64,000 bases of DNA from Mercurialis annua (GCF_937616625.2 NC_065577.1:28037501-28101500); one strand, 5' to 3'; shown: positions 34,787-46,353, counted from the first letter of the stretch. Translations and numbers: made by a program. Notes: generated from the sequence alone by a model not told the origin.

Positions 34787-35204
34787 GAAACGTTTCCAGT
34801 ACGTTTTCTTTGACGATCGATATATTCTCTAAAGAGTGGCTTTGATACGTCGAGCTTGTTTGGTCGATATCTCTCTACTCCGATACCATAATTTGACGTT
34901 CTTTATGTCAAATAGAAGATATCAACCTGATCTTAAACTCTACCAATTTTGTTTTGAAAAAGTTCGGCCAAAAAGAGATCAAATCCACGACCTAAGTTTT
35001 GGCCTAAAACGACATGTTTGGTTCGTCGTGCTCTGACCAATTTTCTCTCCTTTCTAATCTCGGAAATCCTTTGGTCTATGTTTTTGAAATTTGGAGAATT
35101 AAATTCTAAGGATTCGATGTAGCATCTAACTATCGGATCAGGAGATTGACGGTTTTTGATATACGTGGTGGATTGGAAACATCGGTGTTTGTGAGTTTAC
35201 TATT

Positions 35205-35665
35205 TACTTTTGTGTATTGTTCAAAGTAGTTTCTATGTTATGATTAAAGTAAATGCATCGCATACGATATGGTTTTGTTATGATCGAAGTAAATGCATTG
35301 CATTTGATATGATTCTGTTTGTGTGTGTTATATAATAGTTTGTTTGTAAAGTACGATGTTTGGTTTAACAATCAGAAGAAACGAGCTACTTATTGGGCGT
35401 CAATAGGCTATGTGATCACTAGTGTCAAGGTAATTCATAAAATAGTCTTGATCGCTTTGTAGAGTACTCGTCTCATTTGTTATATACGAAGTTAACTCGG
35501 TGTAACTATCTAGGGACCTGTATCAAGTGAGTTAACTCGGTGGAACTATCTTAGGACTCACACTCGATAGTTGGATTTGAGAAGTGGTATGAGTTAACTC
35601 GATAGAACTATCTCAGGACTATGTTATATGGTATTGGTTAACTTGGTGGAACTATCTATGGACCA
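35205..35665. repeat. Short tandem motifs in the solo LTR
   Basis: Two direct copies of tatgat(t/c)(a/g)aagtaaatgcat lie at about 35240-35310. Four copies of gttaactcggtggaactatc and variants follow at about 35492, 35530, 35593 and 35638. Confidence 0.65.
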
Positions 35666-36229
35666 TACCATTTGTTTTAAGGAAGTTTTGTTATGATAGG
35701 TTTTGAAATAGTTCAGTTGGGTTATGTTATGATTAAGATTACGGTTTCAATCGAATCTAATGTTGGATTGTTTTGTTATGTCTTGATATATGTTTGTTTA
35801 GTTTATTTTGTATAATATCGTAAGTAAATATGAACTCATTCAGTGTTGACTGACCCCCCCCCCCCCTCCCATAGTGTTTTACTTTCAGGTTTATAGCATT
35901 TTGGTGTGACAGTCTTCTATTCTTGTTCCAGAAGTCTGTACTTTTGAAGTATGAAAAGAAAAAAAGATTTCAATCGATAGAGCTGATATATCATATATAC
36001 TCTGATGTATGATTGGATCCTATATGTTTTGTATGGATTTGAGACTACACTTTTTGATCGTTTGTGTGCTTTATCAGTTGACTACGTATGAACTGGTTTA
36101 TATGATGTTTGTTTGGTATGTTTGAAGCAACAACTTTATAGTGTTTTTATGCTTGCTACGAGTTTCAGAGCAACCACTCCCATTTTCTAGCGCCACTCGC
36201 GACCCCTGATTTTGGGTCGTCACAGAAGT

Positions 36230-37057
36230 GGAAATACTCAACTAGAGAAAGTGATGGATATAGATAAGCAGAGAAACTTTTACGGTTTCAGTATTGTTAA
36301 TGGCATACAGAAACATGACGATAGATTATTTGAACTAGACATTACTAATTTGAGGATTAAATATAGGACTTGTCTTAATACCATGAAGGGGTACCAAGAA
36401 ATTAAATAAGTTTAACGATATAACGATATAATTAAGGATATGACAAGGATAGTGGTAAAGTGTCCAAAGGACCAATAAGTCGAATATTGGTATCAATGAC
36501 TATACAGATTCTGGAAACAATTGCTCATTCTAAAATGGAAATGAGAAAAGATGTCAAATGATTGTGTAGTCAAAATGCCCAAGTATCGGGAAAGTTTTGA
36601 CTCGATATAAGTAATTGTAGACAGTATGATGAAGATCATACATTCCATACTCTCAAAACTTTGCGTACTATGGCATGTTGACAAGAGTTTATTCCAATCC
36701 TAATTTTATGTTTTCAGACTCGTTTGAACTCGGAACTGGGTCCCGTTTGAACCCACGCGTACATATTTAGCCATAGGACCCGTTTGTAATATTTAATGGG
36801 CATGTCGCACTTTAATTCGGGTCTTGAAGCTCAAACCTGTAACCCGCTAAGCCAACCGGGCCTTGAAGCCCACGATCGACGAAACCAACCGTTCTATAAA
36901 GGATTTCGGGTTCGTTTTAACCTGGAATTGACCCCGGTTCAAACTGATGGATCCGTAATGACGAGACGAAGAACTTTCGTGTTTTGACCGAGTCAATATT
37001 TTGCACCCCGATAGTTAGAAACGCATCGAGTGCCGAACACTCCGGTCGACGAGGTTA
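36230..37057. other. Non-coding repeat-derived sequence
   Basis: No supported gene. A GC-richer block at 36720-37010 has the look of retroelement leader or LTR sequence, but I cannot name the family. Confidence 0.35.
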
Positions 37058-37770
37058 AAAAGTATTTCTAACCTTGTATGTTTATCACCCACCCATATGT
37101 ACTTTGAAACTGTTTAAACGCTTTCTAAAAGAATGCCAAATCTAAATATTAACAGGCTTAATGACTAACCACGTTAAATTAGAAATCAAATCAAACAAAT
37201 CCAGCAGATCACTTAGACATCTTAGGACTGCCGTATAAAATGTAATTAGAGGTTTTATAGGCTTTCAAGATGAATTAAAATAAAATCAATCTCACTTAGA
37301 CATCCGATTTTAGGTTTTATGCATGTAAATTGGTCTAAACCAGCCATTATTTGATTACTTGATAGAAACCGCTAGGTTTAGATGTATGCCTACGGTAAGT
37401 GATATTTTCTTGAAGTGCCAGTCTAGATCGAGTCATATGCGAGTCTACTTGTTTACCGCTTTTCCAAACGTGTTTACTTTTTAGTATTGTATCATGTGGC
37501 CTACTATTGTTTATTGAGATGAGATAACTGAATATGTTTGGTAAATAAACCATTAATTGATAAGACAAGCACACGAGTCTCGGGGAGGTCCACGAACCCG
37601 GTCTTCTGGTCCGACGTACGATAATCTTTCCCATAAGCAAGTAAGGTTATCTATTTGGTAGAAAAGGCATTTTCTAGTTGAACTAGGTGGCGACTCTATT
37701 ATTTCAAACCTTTCCAGATTCGAAGTCAGCCATAAGCCTAGCCGGGCGAGCCCCCGAAGCCCAATTCGCT
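37058..37770 (+). repeat. Diverged direct repeat, copy 1
   Basis: From aaaagtatttctaacc to cgctcacac, about 0.7 kb, similar throughout to 40178-40882. The end contains ggtggcgactct and gggcgagcccccgaag, motifs seen at LTR/primer-site junctions of plant gypsy elements. Probably LTR-derived. Confidence 0.6.
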
Positions 37771-37942
37771 CACACTAATTAATCTCAATCTTTAATTTCC
37801 GACTCCATCAACTCTATTACTCCGACTATCTCTAGCATCTGTCGTTTGTTTCAACCCTTTAACAAAATCAATGATTAACGAAAGAAGTTGCTAATTCATA
37901 TTAAGGTGACTAACATAGATGAAAGTTGTTGGAGTAAACAAA

Positions 37943-38585
37943 AATGATGCTGATGTTGGCAGCAGTCATGACCCTTTTGATATCTTCTGATCTTTCTTTG
38001 GTGGCAGCCCTTTTGGTGGTGAGAATTGTCAACACAAAGAATTATGAGAACTGTGAACTCACTAACTTTTGTTTTATGGCGTGACGGATGACGGATTTGT
38101 TTTGTTTTGACTTGGTGGATATTCTTTTGCAGATTGTGGCAGCAGCAGAGGCCAGAGGCAAAGGAGAGGTGAGGATGTGATGCATCCTCTCAAGGTTTCT
38201 TTGGAGGATCTGTACAATGACACATCCAAAAAGCTCTCTCTTTCGCGGAATGTTATCTGCTCAAAGTGGAAAGGGTCGTTTTTAACGTTATTGTGTATGA
38301 ATTTTCAATAAAGGTTCCAAGTCGGGTGCACTAGTGCAATGTTCTGGATGCCAAGGCTCGGGAATGAAGGTTTCAATAAGAGACCTTGGCCCGTCCATGA
38401 TCCAGCAAATGCAGCATCTGTGCAATGAATACAAGGGTACTAGCGAGACCATTAATGACAAGGACTGCTGCCCTCAATGCAAGGGTTAAAAAGTTGTGCA
38501 AGAGAAGAAGGTGCTTGAAGTTATTGTTGAGATGGGTATGCAAAATGGCCAGAAAATTACGGTTCTCGCAGAAGCCGATGAAGCT
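37943..38585 (+). pseudogene. DnaJ gene fragment with introns
   Basis: This segment parallels 46960-47621 of the intact DnaJ gene, including the introns, so it arose by DNA copying and not by reverse transcription. It starts in the Gly/Phe-rich exon (tcatgacccttttgatat), continues through two introns and the zinc-finger exons, and stops at gccgatgaagct, exactly at the 3' end of the fourth coding exon. Damage includes an expanded first intron, a Cys to Trp change in the first zinc motif (aagtgg), loss of an acceptor AG (ttcaata) and an in-frame TAA within tgcaagggttaa. No J domain and no C-terminal domain are present. It is not functional. Confidence 0.9.
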
Positions 38586-39475
38586 CTGAAAGCCCCTGTG
38601 AAAAGTCCCCCTATCGAAGTCGGAATGCTCGCTTGTGCAGCATGGTGCACGTTCATACAGCCACTACACGTTCGTGCAGCACTGTTGTGCTTTGCACAGC
38701 AGCTAGCCGTGCAGCCCCTTGAGGGCTGTTCTGACCTACTTCCGACGCTCTGGCACTTTTTAAAAAATTAATTTGACACTTCAAAACACAATCCAATTTA
38801 ACTCTATAGTTAAAACGTTGAATCGATTCTTATTCGAAAAATTTGATACATTCGACGTTAAAACTTTAAATATAATCCAAATTACTAATAACATATCTCA
38901 AATTAACGATTATTATCTTATGTACGGCAGATTATCAAAGAAATCAAAGTTAGAATCGAAAAATCGGTCGCGAAATCGCGAAACCTAGTATTAACGCATT
39001 GTACGTGCAAGATAGCAGCTCAATCCCTTTCCAACGCTGCAAATGAGGCTAACCCTCATTCCTATTTATAGAGATTGAATATGGATAAAGTATCATTTGG
39101 CATTAGTTCAATCTTCGTCTGTAGCTAAAATAGAAACGAATTCCAAACTTTGTGAAACTTTACCTAAAAATCCAATAAAATACAAAACAAATAAAAATAT
39201 AATTTTATTCGCATGGGACTTATATTTTATTTTCTAAAAATATTTAACGATAATTGATGTCACACTTAATCCAATCATCAAAATAAACTACGTCCAAATC
39301 TTATAAAAATTGACGATAGCTTACTAAAATTATTTCGCGAATATTAAGACTAAAAATATCCTCTCGGGATTTATAAATTATTTTACATTAATTTAGATTG
39401 CATAATAATATTTAATTATTTAATAACTGAAATAAATAAAAATTTAGGAGTTAAAAGGAGCATTTTCCTTTCCTT
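38586..39475 (-). repeat. Truncated LARD-family LTR, minus strand
   Basis: Read in reverse it follows the LARD LTR: taatattcgcgaaata, then aaaataaaatataagtc, aataggaatgag with a TATA (ctataaatag, about 39067-39057), then a GC-rich hairpin block (38630-38720) and a tail. It corresponds to about 1500-2560 of the 5' LARD LTR. Its downstream end is fused to the DnaJ fragment. Confidence 0.65.
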
Positions 39476-39540
39476 AACCCCCACGCTCCACAACCTCTCT
39501 TTTCCTTTTCTATTTTCTTTTTCTATTTATTATTATTACT

Positions 39541-40042
39541 AAGTAATCCCCTAAAAACCCCCCACCTTTCAACCAACTTTCGTTTGTACTATAACCTTTC
39601 AAAATCGTCAATTTCACCCAAATTATCACCTTTCACTTTCAACTGCACCCTCGAAGTATTAAATTGACCTATTTTCACTCGAAAAAAGTTTAAATCAATA
39701 TTTTATATTTTTAACTCATATTCTAAATAGTACTAAATGTTAAAATTTCAACAATAAAAGCATCTTTTCTAAAAAATATTTCAAAAATTACTAAATTTCA
39801 CATCCACTTTATTCAACTTTACTGTTTTAATTACACAAAAATAATTAAATTAAATATTATTTATAATATTTATTGAAATATATAGTATTGATTTGAACGT
39901 TTTCCAGTGAAAAGAGGTCAATTTAGTATTTCAATGGTGTAATTGAAAGTGAAAGGTGGTAATTTGGATAAAATTGGCAATTTTTAAAGGTGAGGTGGAA
40001 ACGAAAGGAAATTGAAAGGTAATGGGTTTTTCAAGGGATTAG

Positions 40043-40044
<2 letters not shown>
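39541..40044. mobile_element. MITE with about 145-bp inverted repeats
   Basis: The left arm (taatcccctaaaaaccc ... aaattgacctattttcact) is repeated inverted in the right arm (agtgaaaagaggtcaattt ... ttcaagggattagcc). The interior of about 200 bp is AT-rich. The right end runs straight into a TA microsatellite, which hides any target duplication. Confidence 0.7.

Positions 40045-40045
<1 letters not shown>

Positions 40046-40100
<55 letters not shown>
40046..40100. repeat. (TA)n microsatellite
   Basis: About 27 uninterrupted TA units immediately next to the MITE end. Confidence 0.95.
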
Positions 40101-40102
<2 letters not shown>

Positions 40103-40177
40103 TCTAGTAAACGTCGAGACTTCCAACCACAAGGACTGCCAGATGACAGACAAGTGCTAGGCGTTTCGTGTCTACAA

Positions 40178-40882
40178 GGTTTAAAAGTATTTCTAACCCT
40201 ATATGTATATCACCTGCCTTTTGTATATGCTTGCAATGTTTAATCACTTTCGATAGCATATCCGGATCCAATATTAACAGGCTAATGAACCTAATCACGT
40301 TTCTTAATCAAATCCATCAAATCACTTATGAATCATAGGATTGCCATGAAAATGTAATTAATTGTTGTATATGCATTCAAGATGACTTAATAAAACCAAC
40401 CTCACTTAGACATACGGTTTAGGCTTTATGCATGTAAAATGGTAAAGACTCACCACTGTCTGTTATATGATAGAAACCAGTAGGATTATATGATTATTAA
40501 ATAGTACATGCTACATGTCTCACATGCTAGTCCAGATCGAGTCATATGTTCGTCTTACTTGTTTACTGCTTTCAATCGTGTGTAAATTTCTAGTACTATA
40601 TCCTCTGGCCTGCCATTGAATGTTGCGATGAGATTAACCAGATATTTCACACAGATATACAATATATTTTATAAGCCAAGTACAAAAAATTTGATAGTGC
40701 CCACGAACCCAGTCTTTTGGTCCGATATAAGGTGGTCTCATCCATAAGCGTGAGAGATATACCCAGTCGGTATAAAAGGCATTTCTTAGCTGAGTTAGGT
40801 GATGACACCATTTTTCAAACCTTTTCAAATTCTAAGTCAGCCACAAGCCTGAGCGATCAACCAACAAACCCCGCTCCGTTCA
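40178..40882 (+). repeat. Diverged direct repeat, copy 2
   Basis: Second copy of 37058-37770, in the same orientation and about 3.1 kb further on. The left part is cut by the MITE/TA tract. It ends just before the LINE remnant. Confidence 0.6.
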
Positions 40883-40884
40883 CA

Positions 40885-41975
40885 TCTATATGAGAGTTAT
40901 CAAAACCAGAGAGATTCTTAGCAAGTTTCATAATGAGTTGGAGAGTGATCCTTCTAATAGTGTGATTCTTGACGAATATAGAGTTATGAGTAAGTTCTTC
41001 TATAAGCTTCTGAGCTGGGAGGAAAGTATTATGAAGCAAAAATCTAGAATGAAGTGGATTTTCCTGGGGGATCGCAGTACCAAAAATTTCATAGATGTGT
41101 TCATCATAGATTAGCTAAGAAAATAATAGTTAGTCTTAATATCAATTGTAATTTCATCTCTAATCTTGTCCAGCTTAAGGATGAGATTTTGAAGCATTAT
41201 TCTAGTTTCTTTGGTACTTATATTAGTAGCATGAGTAGCATTAGGCCTAAAGTTTTTGATCAGGGGTATGTTGCTAGTGATGAGGATAGTCTGATGTTAG
41301 GGAATAGTGTTTCTGATGAGGAGAATAAGCATGGCATGTTTAGCATTTATAAAGACAAAGCCCCAGGGCTAGATGGTTTTAGTAGCACTTTTCTCAGAAA
41401 GAGCTGGAGCATCATTTGCAGAAATGTTACTACTACTATTAAGGATTTTTTTTATCTCAAGGAAAATTCTTAAGCAAGCCAACTCGACTGTTATTGCGTT
41501 AATTCCTAAGGTGGAGTCTCCTATCTCTATCAGTGATTTCTGACCTATTTCGTGCTGTAATGTTCTATATAAAGCCATTTCTAAAGTCCTAGCTTATAGA
41601 TTAAGTTTTATTTTGGGGAAATTTGTTGCAGTGGTCAGTCTGCTTTTGTGCCGGGAAGGAGTATTTATGATAATATTCTTTTAGCCCATGAATTGATTAG
41701 AAATTATCATAGGTAAAATGGAGATTCTTGTGCAATGAAGGTGAATATGCAAAAGGATTGAGGAGGTATTAATTGTTTGATCTAAGGTTATCTAGAAAAT
41801 TCATTAAGTGGATTATGTCTTGTATCAGATCTCATATGTTTTCTATTAAAGTTAAAAGGTGAAATTTGTGATTACTTCGATGGTGCTGGAGGATTAAGGC
41901 AGGGTGACCCTTTATCCCCCTTAATTTTTGTCCTGTGTATGGACTATTTGACTAGAAGCATGTCTCTTATATTAT
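40885..41975 (+). pseudogene. L1-type LINE reverse transcriptase remnant
   Basis: Scattered frames on the plus strand match the plant L1 ORF2 order. First comes SRMKWIFLGDRSTKNF, the link after the endonuclease. Then DKAPGLDGFSSTFLRKSWSII (RT block 0/1), ANSTVIALIPKVESP and ISCCNVLYKAISKVLAYRL follow, and finally GGLRQGDPLSPLIFVLCMDYL. Endonuclease and the FADD catalytic block are missing, so both ends are truncated. Multiple stops and frameshifts occur. In life the protein would nick target DNA and copy its own RNA. Confidence 0.88.
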
Positions 41976-43842
41976 TAAAATATATTTAAATGATAAATAA
42001 AATCAATTCTTCAAATAGTGGGTTAGCCGAGTTTTTCCAAAACTACCAAGCTAAACCCACATGTCGGTGACCCAAGTCCAAACCGACCCAACTGATATTC
42101 CAAAATTATAAACCACAGTTTATAATTATAATATTAAATAAAATATTAATTAATATCGAAATAGAACTCAATAGCTTGAAACCCAAATAATTAAATATTA
42201 CCGGCAAATATCTCAATTAATTAAATAACAAAATAAAGCTAATATAACTTTAATCCCAACGACATTCTAAATCAAAAATCTTAAGTTATCGATTAAATAA
42301 TAATTATTAATTTAATTTTTAAGTATTCAAATATTATTTTTACGTCTTAAAAATAATATAATTAATTTGACAAACTTTCAAATAAAATAAAATCATCAAT
42401 ACTTATTTAATATAGTCAATTTACAAAATTATAAATAAACTATAATAAGATTAATTTTAATGTAAGTTTAAAATATTAATACCCAAAGTAATTTCAATTT
42501 ATAAAATAATACTATTTAAACCGCTAAATAAATAAGTCGAAATCACTTTCGTAATTTAAAATCAAAACAATCAAGTATAACTAGTTTATAATTAACCTTA
42601 GGGACTTATTCATTTTACTCACAATTTTTCAATGACTGAAATAAACTTTTAGCCACAACAGAATTTAAATAAGCCAACCAAACCTTGACACATTAATCGT
42701 CTCCTACCTTTGATCATAACCCAACTAACATACACAGTAGCAACTGAAATCTTAAGCTTCCAAAACTTCCATAATAAATCCTAACAACCAACTCATGATT
42801 CAAGAACAATCTATACTACCTTAACTATCCAAAATCAAGGAGTCAAGACATAATAGAATCGAAAATAACATTACACAAAACCACGAAACTCCACTGATCT
42901 TAAGAACGACGATCCCGAACCGAATCGTTGAGACAATTCATGATTAACGGCTTAAACAACTCACTAATAAATGTACAAGAACTATAATCATTCAAAATAG
43001 CAAAATCATAGCCTGTAAATCTAAGTAATTTCGGCAGCAACATACTTAAACATTCATAGTTTATAAACATCTAAAACGGTGAAACGACGGTAAATAATAC
43101 GGGTTCGTTTACGTACCGTTTGACGAAAGGAAAGTGTAGGATCGTAGAGGAGTGAGTCTACTATCACGGGGAATGAATGAAACTGATTTCGATCTTCAAA
43201 CGGCTGTGGAACGAATTGAATTTCAGAGAGATCGATTTAGGATCAAAACAGAAAATTTCATAAAAATGGTAAAACGGCGGCGATTGATACGGGTTCGTTT
43301 ACGTATCGTTTGACGAAACAAAAGTTGGGATTTGTAGATACGTGAGTCTTCTATCGCTGGAAGGAAACAGAACTTATTTCGGTTCTGAAACGCACGTGTA
43401 ATTCGATTTAGAACGGAAGTAGCGCATAGGAGTAAAACTTAAATTCAAGCACAGTGATTTCTTGTTTTCAGCAACTTTAAGAGGGGAATAACAATGTTTT
43501 TCTTCGGGAAAAGTTATAGGAAAATGACGGCTAGAGTTGTATGTAGTGTGGTGAAGATTTTTAGTTTTCAAAATGTTTTAAAATAGTGAAAGGATCGAGA
43601 GAAATCCGGAGTAGAAGAGACGTGCACAGGCTGGTATGAAGGATGGTGCTGGTCTCGAACGAGACCAGCCATATTTAACTAAGGTCTCGTTCGAGACCTT
43701 AAACATTTTTTTTTCTTAAATCGAACCAACAATCGAACCAAAACACAAACTATACCCCAACACGAATTTCAAAAACGTAAACAATTCAAAATTATTAACG
43801 AAACCCGCAAAATAAATTTCAAATTTTTTACGGGATATAACA
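41976..43842 (-). other. Probable decayed LTR-like sequence, minus strand
   Basis: On the minus strand the end at 43842 reads TGTTATATCCCGTAAAAAA, resembling LARD LTR starts. Inside are two hairpin words (43650-43671 and 43681-43700) and two copies of a segment containing acgggttcgtttacgta (about 43100 and 43283). No gene is visible and the inner boundary is not clear. Confidence 0.4.
43650..43700. repeat. Pair of CG-centred hairpins
   Basis: gctggtctcgaacgagaccagc (10-bp arms, AA loop) and aaggtctcgttcgagacctt (9-bp arms, TT loop), 10 bp apart. Confidence 0.8.
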
Positions 43843-44676
43843 ATTTTTTTGTCCAAATGTGATGGAGTAATTCTATATGTTATTGTGGTGAATGTTGGGT
43901 TTGGTATTGATCTACCCTTTAACGACTAAGGCGATGAAGAATGAAGAAGAAGATAAAGTTGATTATGCTAAATAGGTTTAATTAGAAAAACAGACTGGAA
44001 AGGTCGTTAATTAATTAGAATTGATTAATGTTTTAATTGAAATTAATTAGAATTAATTAATTTTTTAATTAAAATTAATTAGAATTAGTTAATATTAATA
44101 TTTTTAATTCGGTAATCTCGCTCTTTTTTTGTCAAGAGGGTGAAACTAGCATAGTTCTAAGTTGAATTAAGCCTTTTTTTTATTTTAATCAATATATGGA
44201 TGTACACTTCGAGTAACTTGCCCTTCTTGACCTAACCTGAAGCGCTTGTCTTACTCATCTAACTTACGAGTGAGCGGAGTTTAATTAGACTTGGCAATTC
44301 TTGTCTATGGACATAAACATGTTATACCCGTTTAGATACGAACACGATTAGACTAAACACGAACACGACATGATTATTAAACGGGTTAGATATATAAAAA
44401 TTAATATAATATAGAAGAAAGTATTAATATGTTGAGATAAACACAATTATAATTATATATAATGTAAAAAAATAAATACAAATGAAGGAATTAGTAAAAT
44501 TAAAATTTTAAATATTTAATTAAAATTAATTAATCATGTTGAAACATGTTTAAATGAGTTAGGCGGTGTATAATTTATTTAAATACAAAATTAATCATGT
44601 CATAAATAGCTGTTTACATCAAATTCAACTCCGTTTAATTTTATATCATGCCATGTTTAAAATTGTCAGGTTTAAA
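43843..44676. other. AT-rich intergenic sequence
   Basis: No gene. At 44300-44660 the acgaacacgattagac/aaacgggttag style is that of old DNA-transposon relics, but no ends can be defined. Confidence 0.4.
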
Positions 44677-46269
44677 TCTATACTATATATAAAAGCACGG
44701 AGGGGGGGTGGGGACAAGCAAATTTACTGAATTGTCATTTTAAATTTATTATTCATTGGAGGTTTTATGGTCATTAGTTAATTAGTTTTTAATTAAAATA
44801 TCTATTTAAGTGATAGAGTTAGAGTTAGACAAGAATTGGATATTGATTTGGATAAGAATTTAATTAAAAACAATGTATCTAAACAATAATCGACTCATTA
44901 TATATCAACTTTTTGTTAATATAAAGTCTATGATAGTTAATATTTAATACTTAAGAATTTATCCAAATAACAAAGATTTGAAACCCTAACAATTTAAAGA
45001 CCATGCATGATAAAGATTTGAAACCCTAACAATTTAAAGACCATGCAATTGAAAAGAGTTTTAGCCTCTCAGGTCTGCCGCATTCTTATGACTTTTAGGT
45101 TAATGGTAGTAGAGTAAAATATGAATTAAGGGAAAGTAAAGATATGGATTAAGGGGAAAGAGTTTTAAGGCAATTGTATCAAATCATAATAGTTCGATAA
45201 AAATAAATAATTACTTCACTAATATGGTACTGCTGTTTAAAGTTTTTTTAATTTAATTATTAATTAAAATATAAATATAATATTTAACGAGTTACACTAC
45301 GAGTCACGTGTGAAACACGTAAAGCGACTATTCGATTATAATTAAACAATAATTATTCTATCTAAATTTTAGCTAACTTAAATTATTTTTAATTCAATTA
45401 AAATACTCTCCTATTTTATAGAATTGTCTACAATATTTTTAGATACTCTCCTATTTTGTAGAATTATCTACCTTTCATATTATATTAAGATGTGCATTCT
45501 TATAGTAAAATTATCATTCTAATTCATAATTTTAATTATTCTATGACTATTTAGTTGCTAAACTATTATGGTGTTATTAAATCAATTTAGCTATAAGACA
45601 CATTTATTATAATATTGTGCGAGTTTCAATGCGTAATTTTAATTGGGTACCAAGTCTTTTAATGGTTGAAACTGAACAAATATTGATTTCTATCTCAAGG
45701 TAATTGATACCAAGTCTTATAAGGCACATATATCTCCAGTTATAATTAAAACTACCTGCTATTAGTAATTAGATTAAAAAAATTAACTAAATTAAATTCT
45801 CCAGTTATAATTAAAACTACCTGCTATTAGTAAATTACTCGATTGAAATATCTTTTAGAAACAATTACATTTCATAAGTTACACTAATATACATGATTTA
45901 AATTGTCTTAGCATGTCAACTCTAAATTTTTGCATGTATAAATTGCATCATATACAGAATTTAAATTGCCTTATGAAAGTTTTTCAACTTACGGGTTTTT
46001 TGCTCTCTTTCCTTGGTTAAATAGTAGTGAAATGGACATTGGGTAGATAAAGTAACACTAATCATATTATCTAAATTAAATAAATATTATTCATGTGAAT
46101 TGATTTAAAAAAAATAATTTAAAATATTATATTTAATTCTAATAGAAATACTAATTAATTTAATATTAATCATAAATAAAATAAATTACTAATAATAATG
46201 AATTTATTTTATACATAGATTGACGAGTTACGTTACGAGTCACGTGCGTAACACGTTATGCGAAACTAG
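44677..46269 (+). mobile_element. Non-autonomous Helitron
   Basis: The 5' end TCTATACTATATATAAAAGC follows an A, and the 3' end CTAG (46266-46269) precedes a T, which is the A|T host site of Helitrons. Ahead of the CTAG is a hairpin, cacgtgcgtaacacg. No RepHel protein is encoded and there are no target duplications or inverted ends. A related second 3' end with hairpin cacgtgtgaaacacgt and a mutated CTAT lies inside at 45300-45331. Short tandem duplications (40-bp step at 44972/45012; tctccagttataattaaaac at 45751 and 45799) are present. Confidence 0.75.
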
Positions 46270-46333
46270 TTGTTTTAATAGTCCGAATTTTTGTAACTTG
46301 GAGCTAATATTTATCAATTATTTGTTGAGGACT

Positions 46334-46353
46334 TTTCTAGACCTTTCGCGAGA
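46334..46353 (+). promoter_or_regulatory. Candidate heat-shock element of the DnaJ gene
   Basis: tTTCtaGAcctTTCgcGAga has four alternating 5-bp HSE modules, two perfect (nTTCn) and two with one mismatch. It lies about 285 bp upstream of the ATG. Heat control is known for many DnaJ genes; here it is inferred. Confidence 0.45.

Larger units (their letters stand above)
34177..36224 (+). mobile_element. Solo LTR (LARD-related), 2,048 bp
   Basis: It begins TGTGACACCCC and ends GGGTCGTCACA, with a perfect 5-bp duplication gaagt at 34172-34176 and 36225-36229. No primer site or polypurine tract adjoins it, so this is a solo LTR left by LTR-LTR recombination. Segments such as cgagctacttattgggc and cttgctacgagtttcaga correspond to the LARD LTR (4234-4250, 5311-5326), so the two families are related. 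Confidence 0.82.

Noticed and set aside
34446..34845. Several His/Arg/Cys-rich reading frames over the minisatellite
   Set aside because: Low-complexity translations of a 23-bp repeat, open in many frames at once; no gene evidence.
34172..36229. 3' LTR of a full LARD-type element
   Set aside because: The ttctaggatgaag upstream resembles an internal 3' end, but a perfect gaagt duplication on both sides and no purine tract favour a solo LTR.
41054..41473. Independent 139-residue gene
   Set aside because: The frame contains L1 reverse-transcriptase motifs and belongs to the broken LINE remnant.
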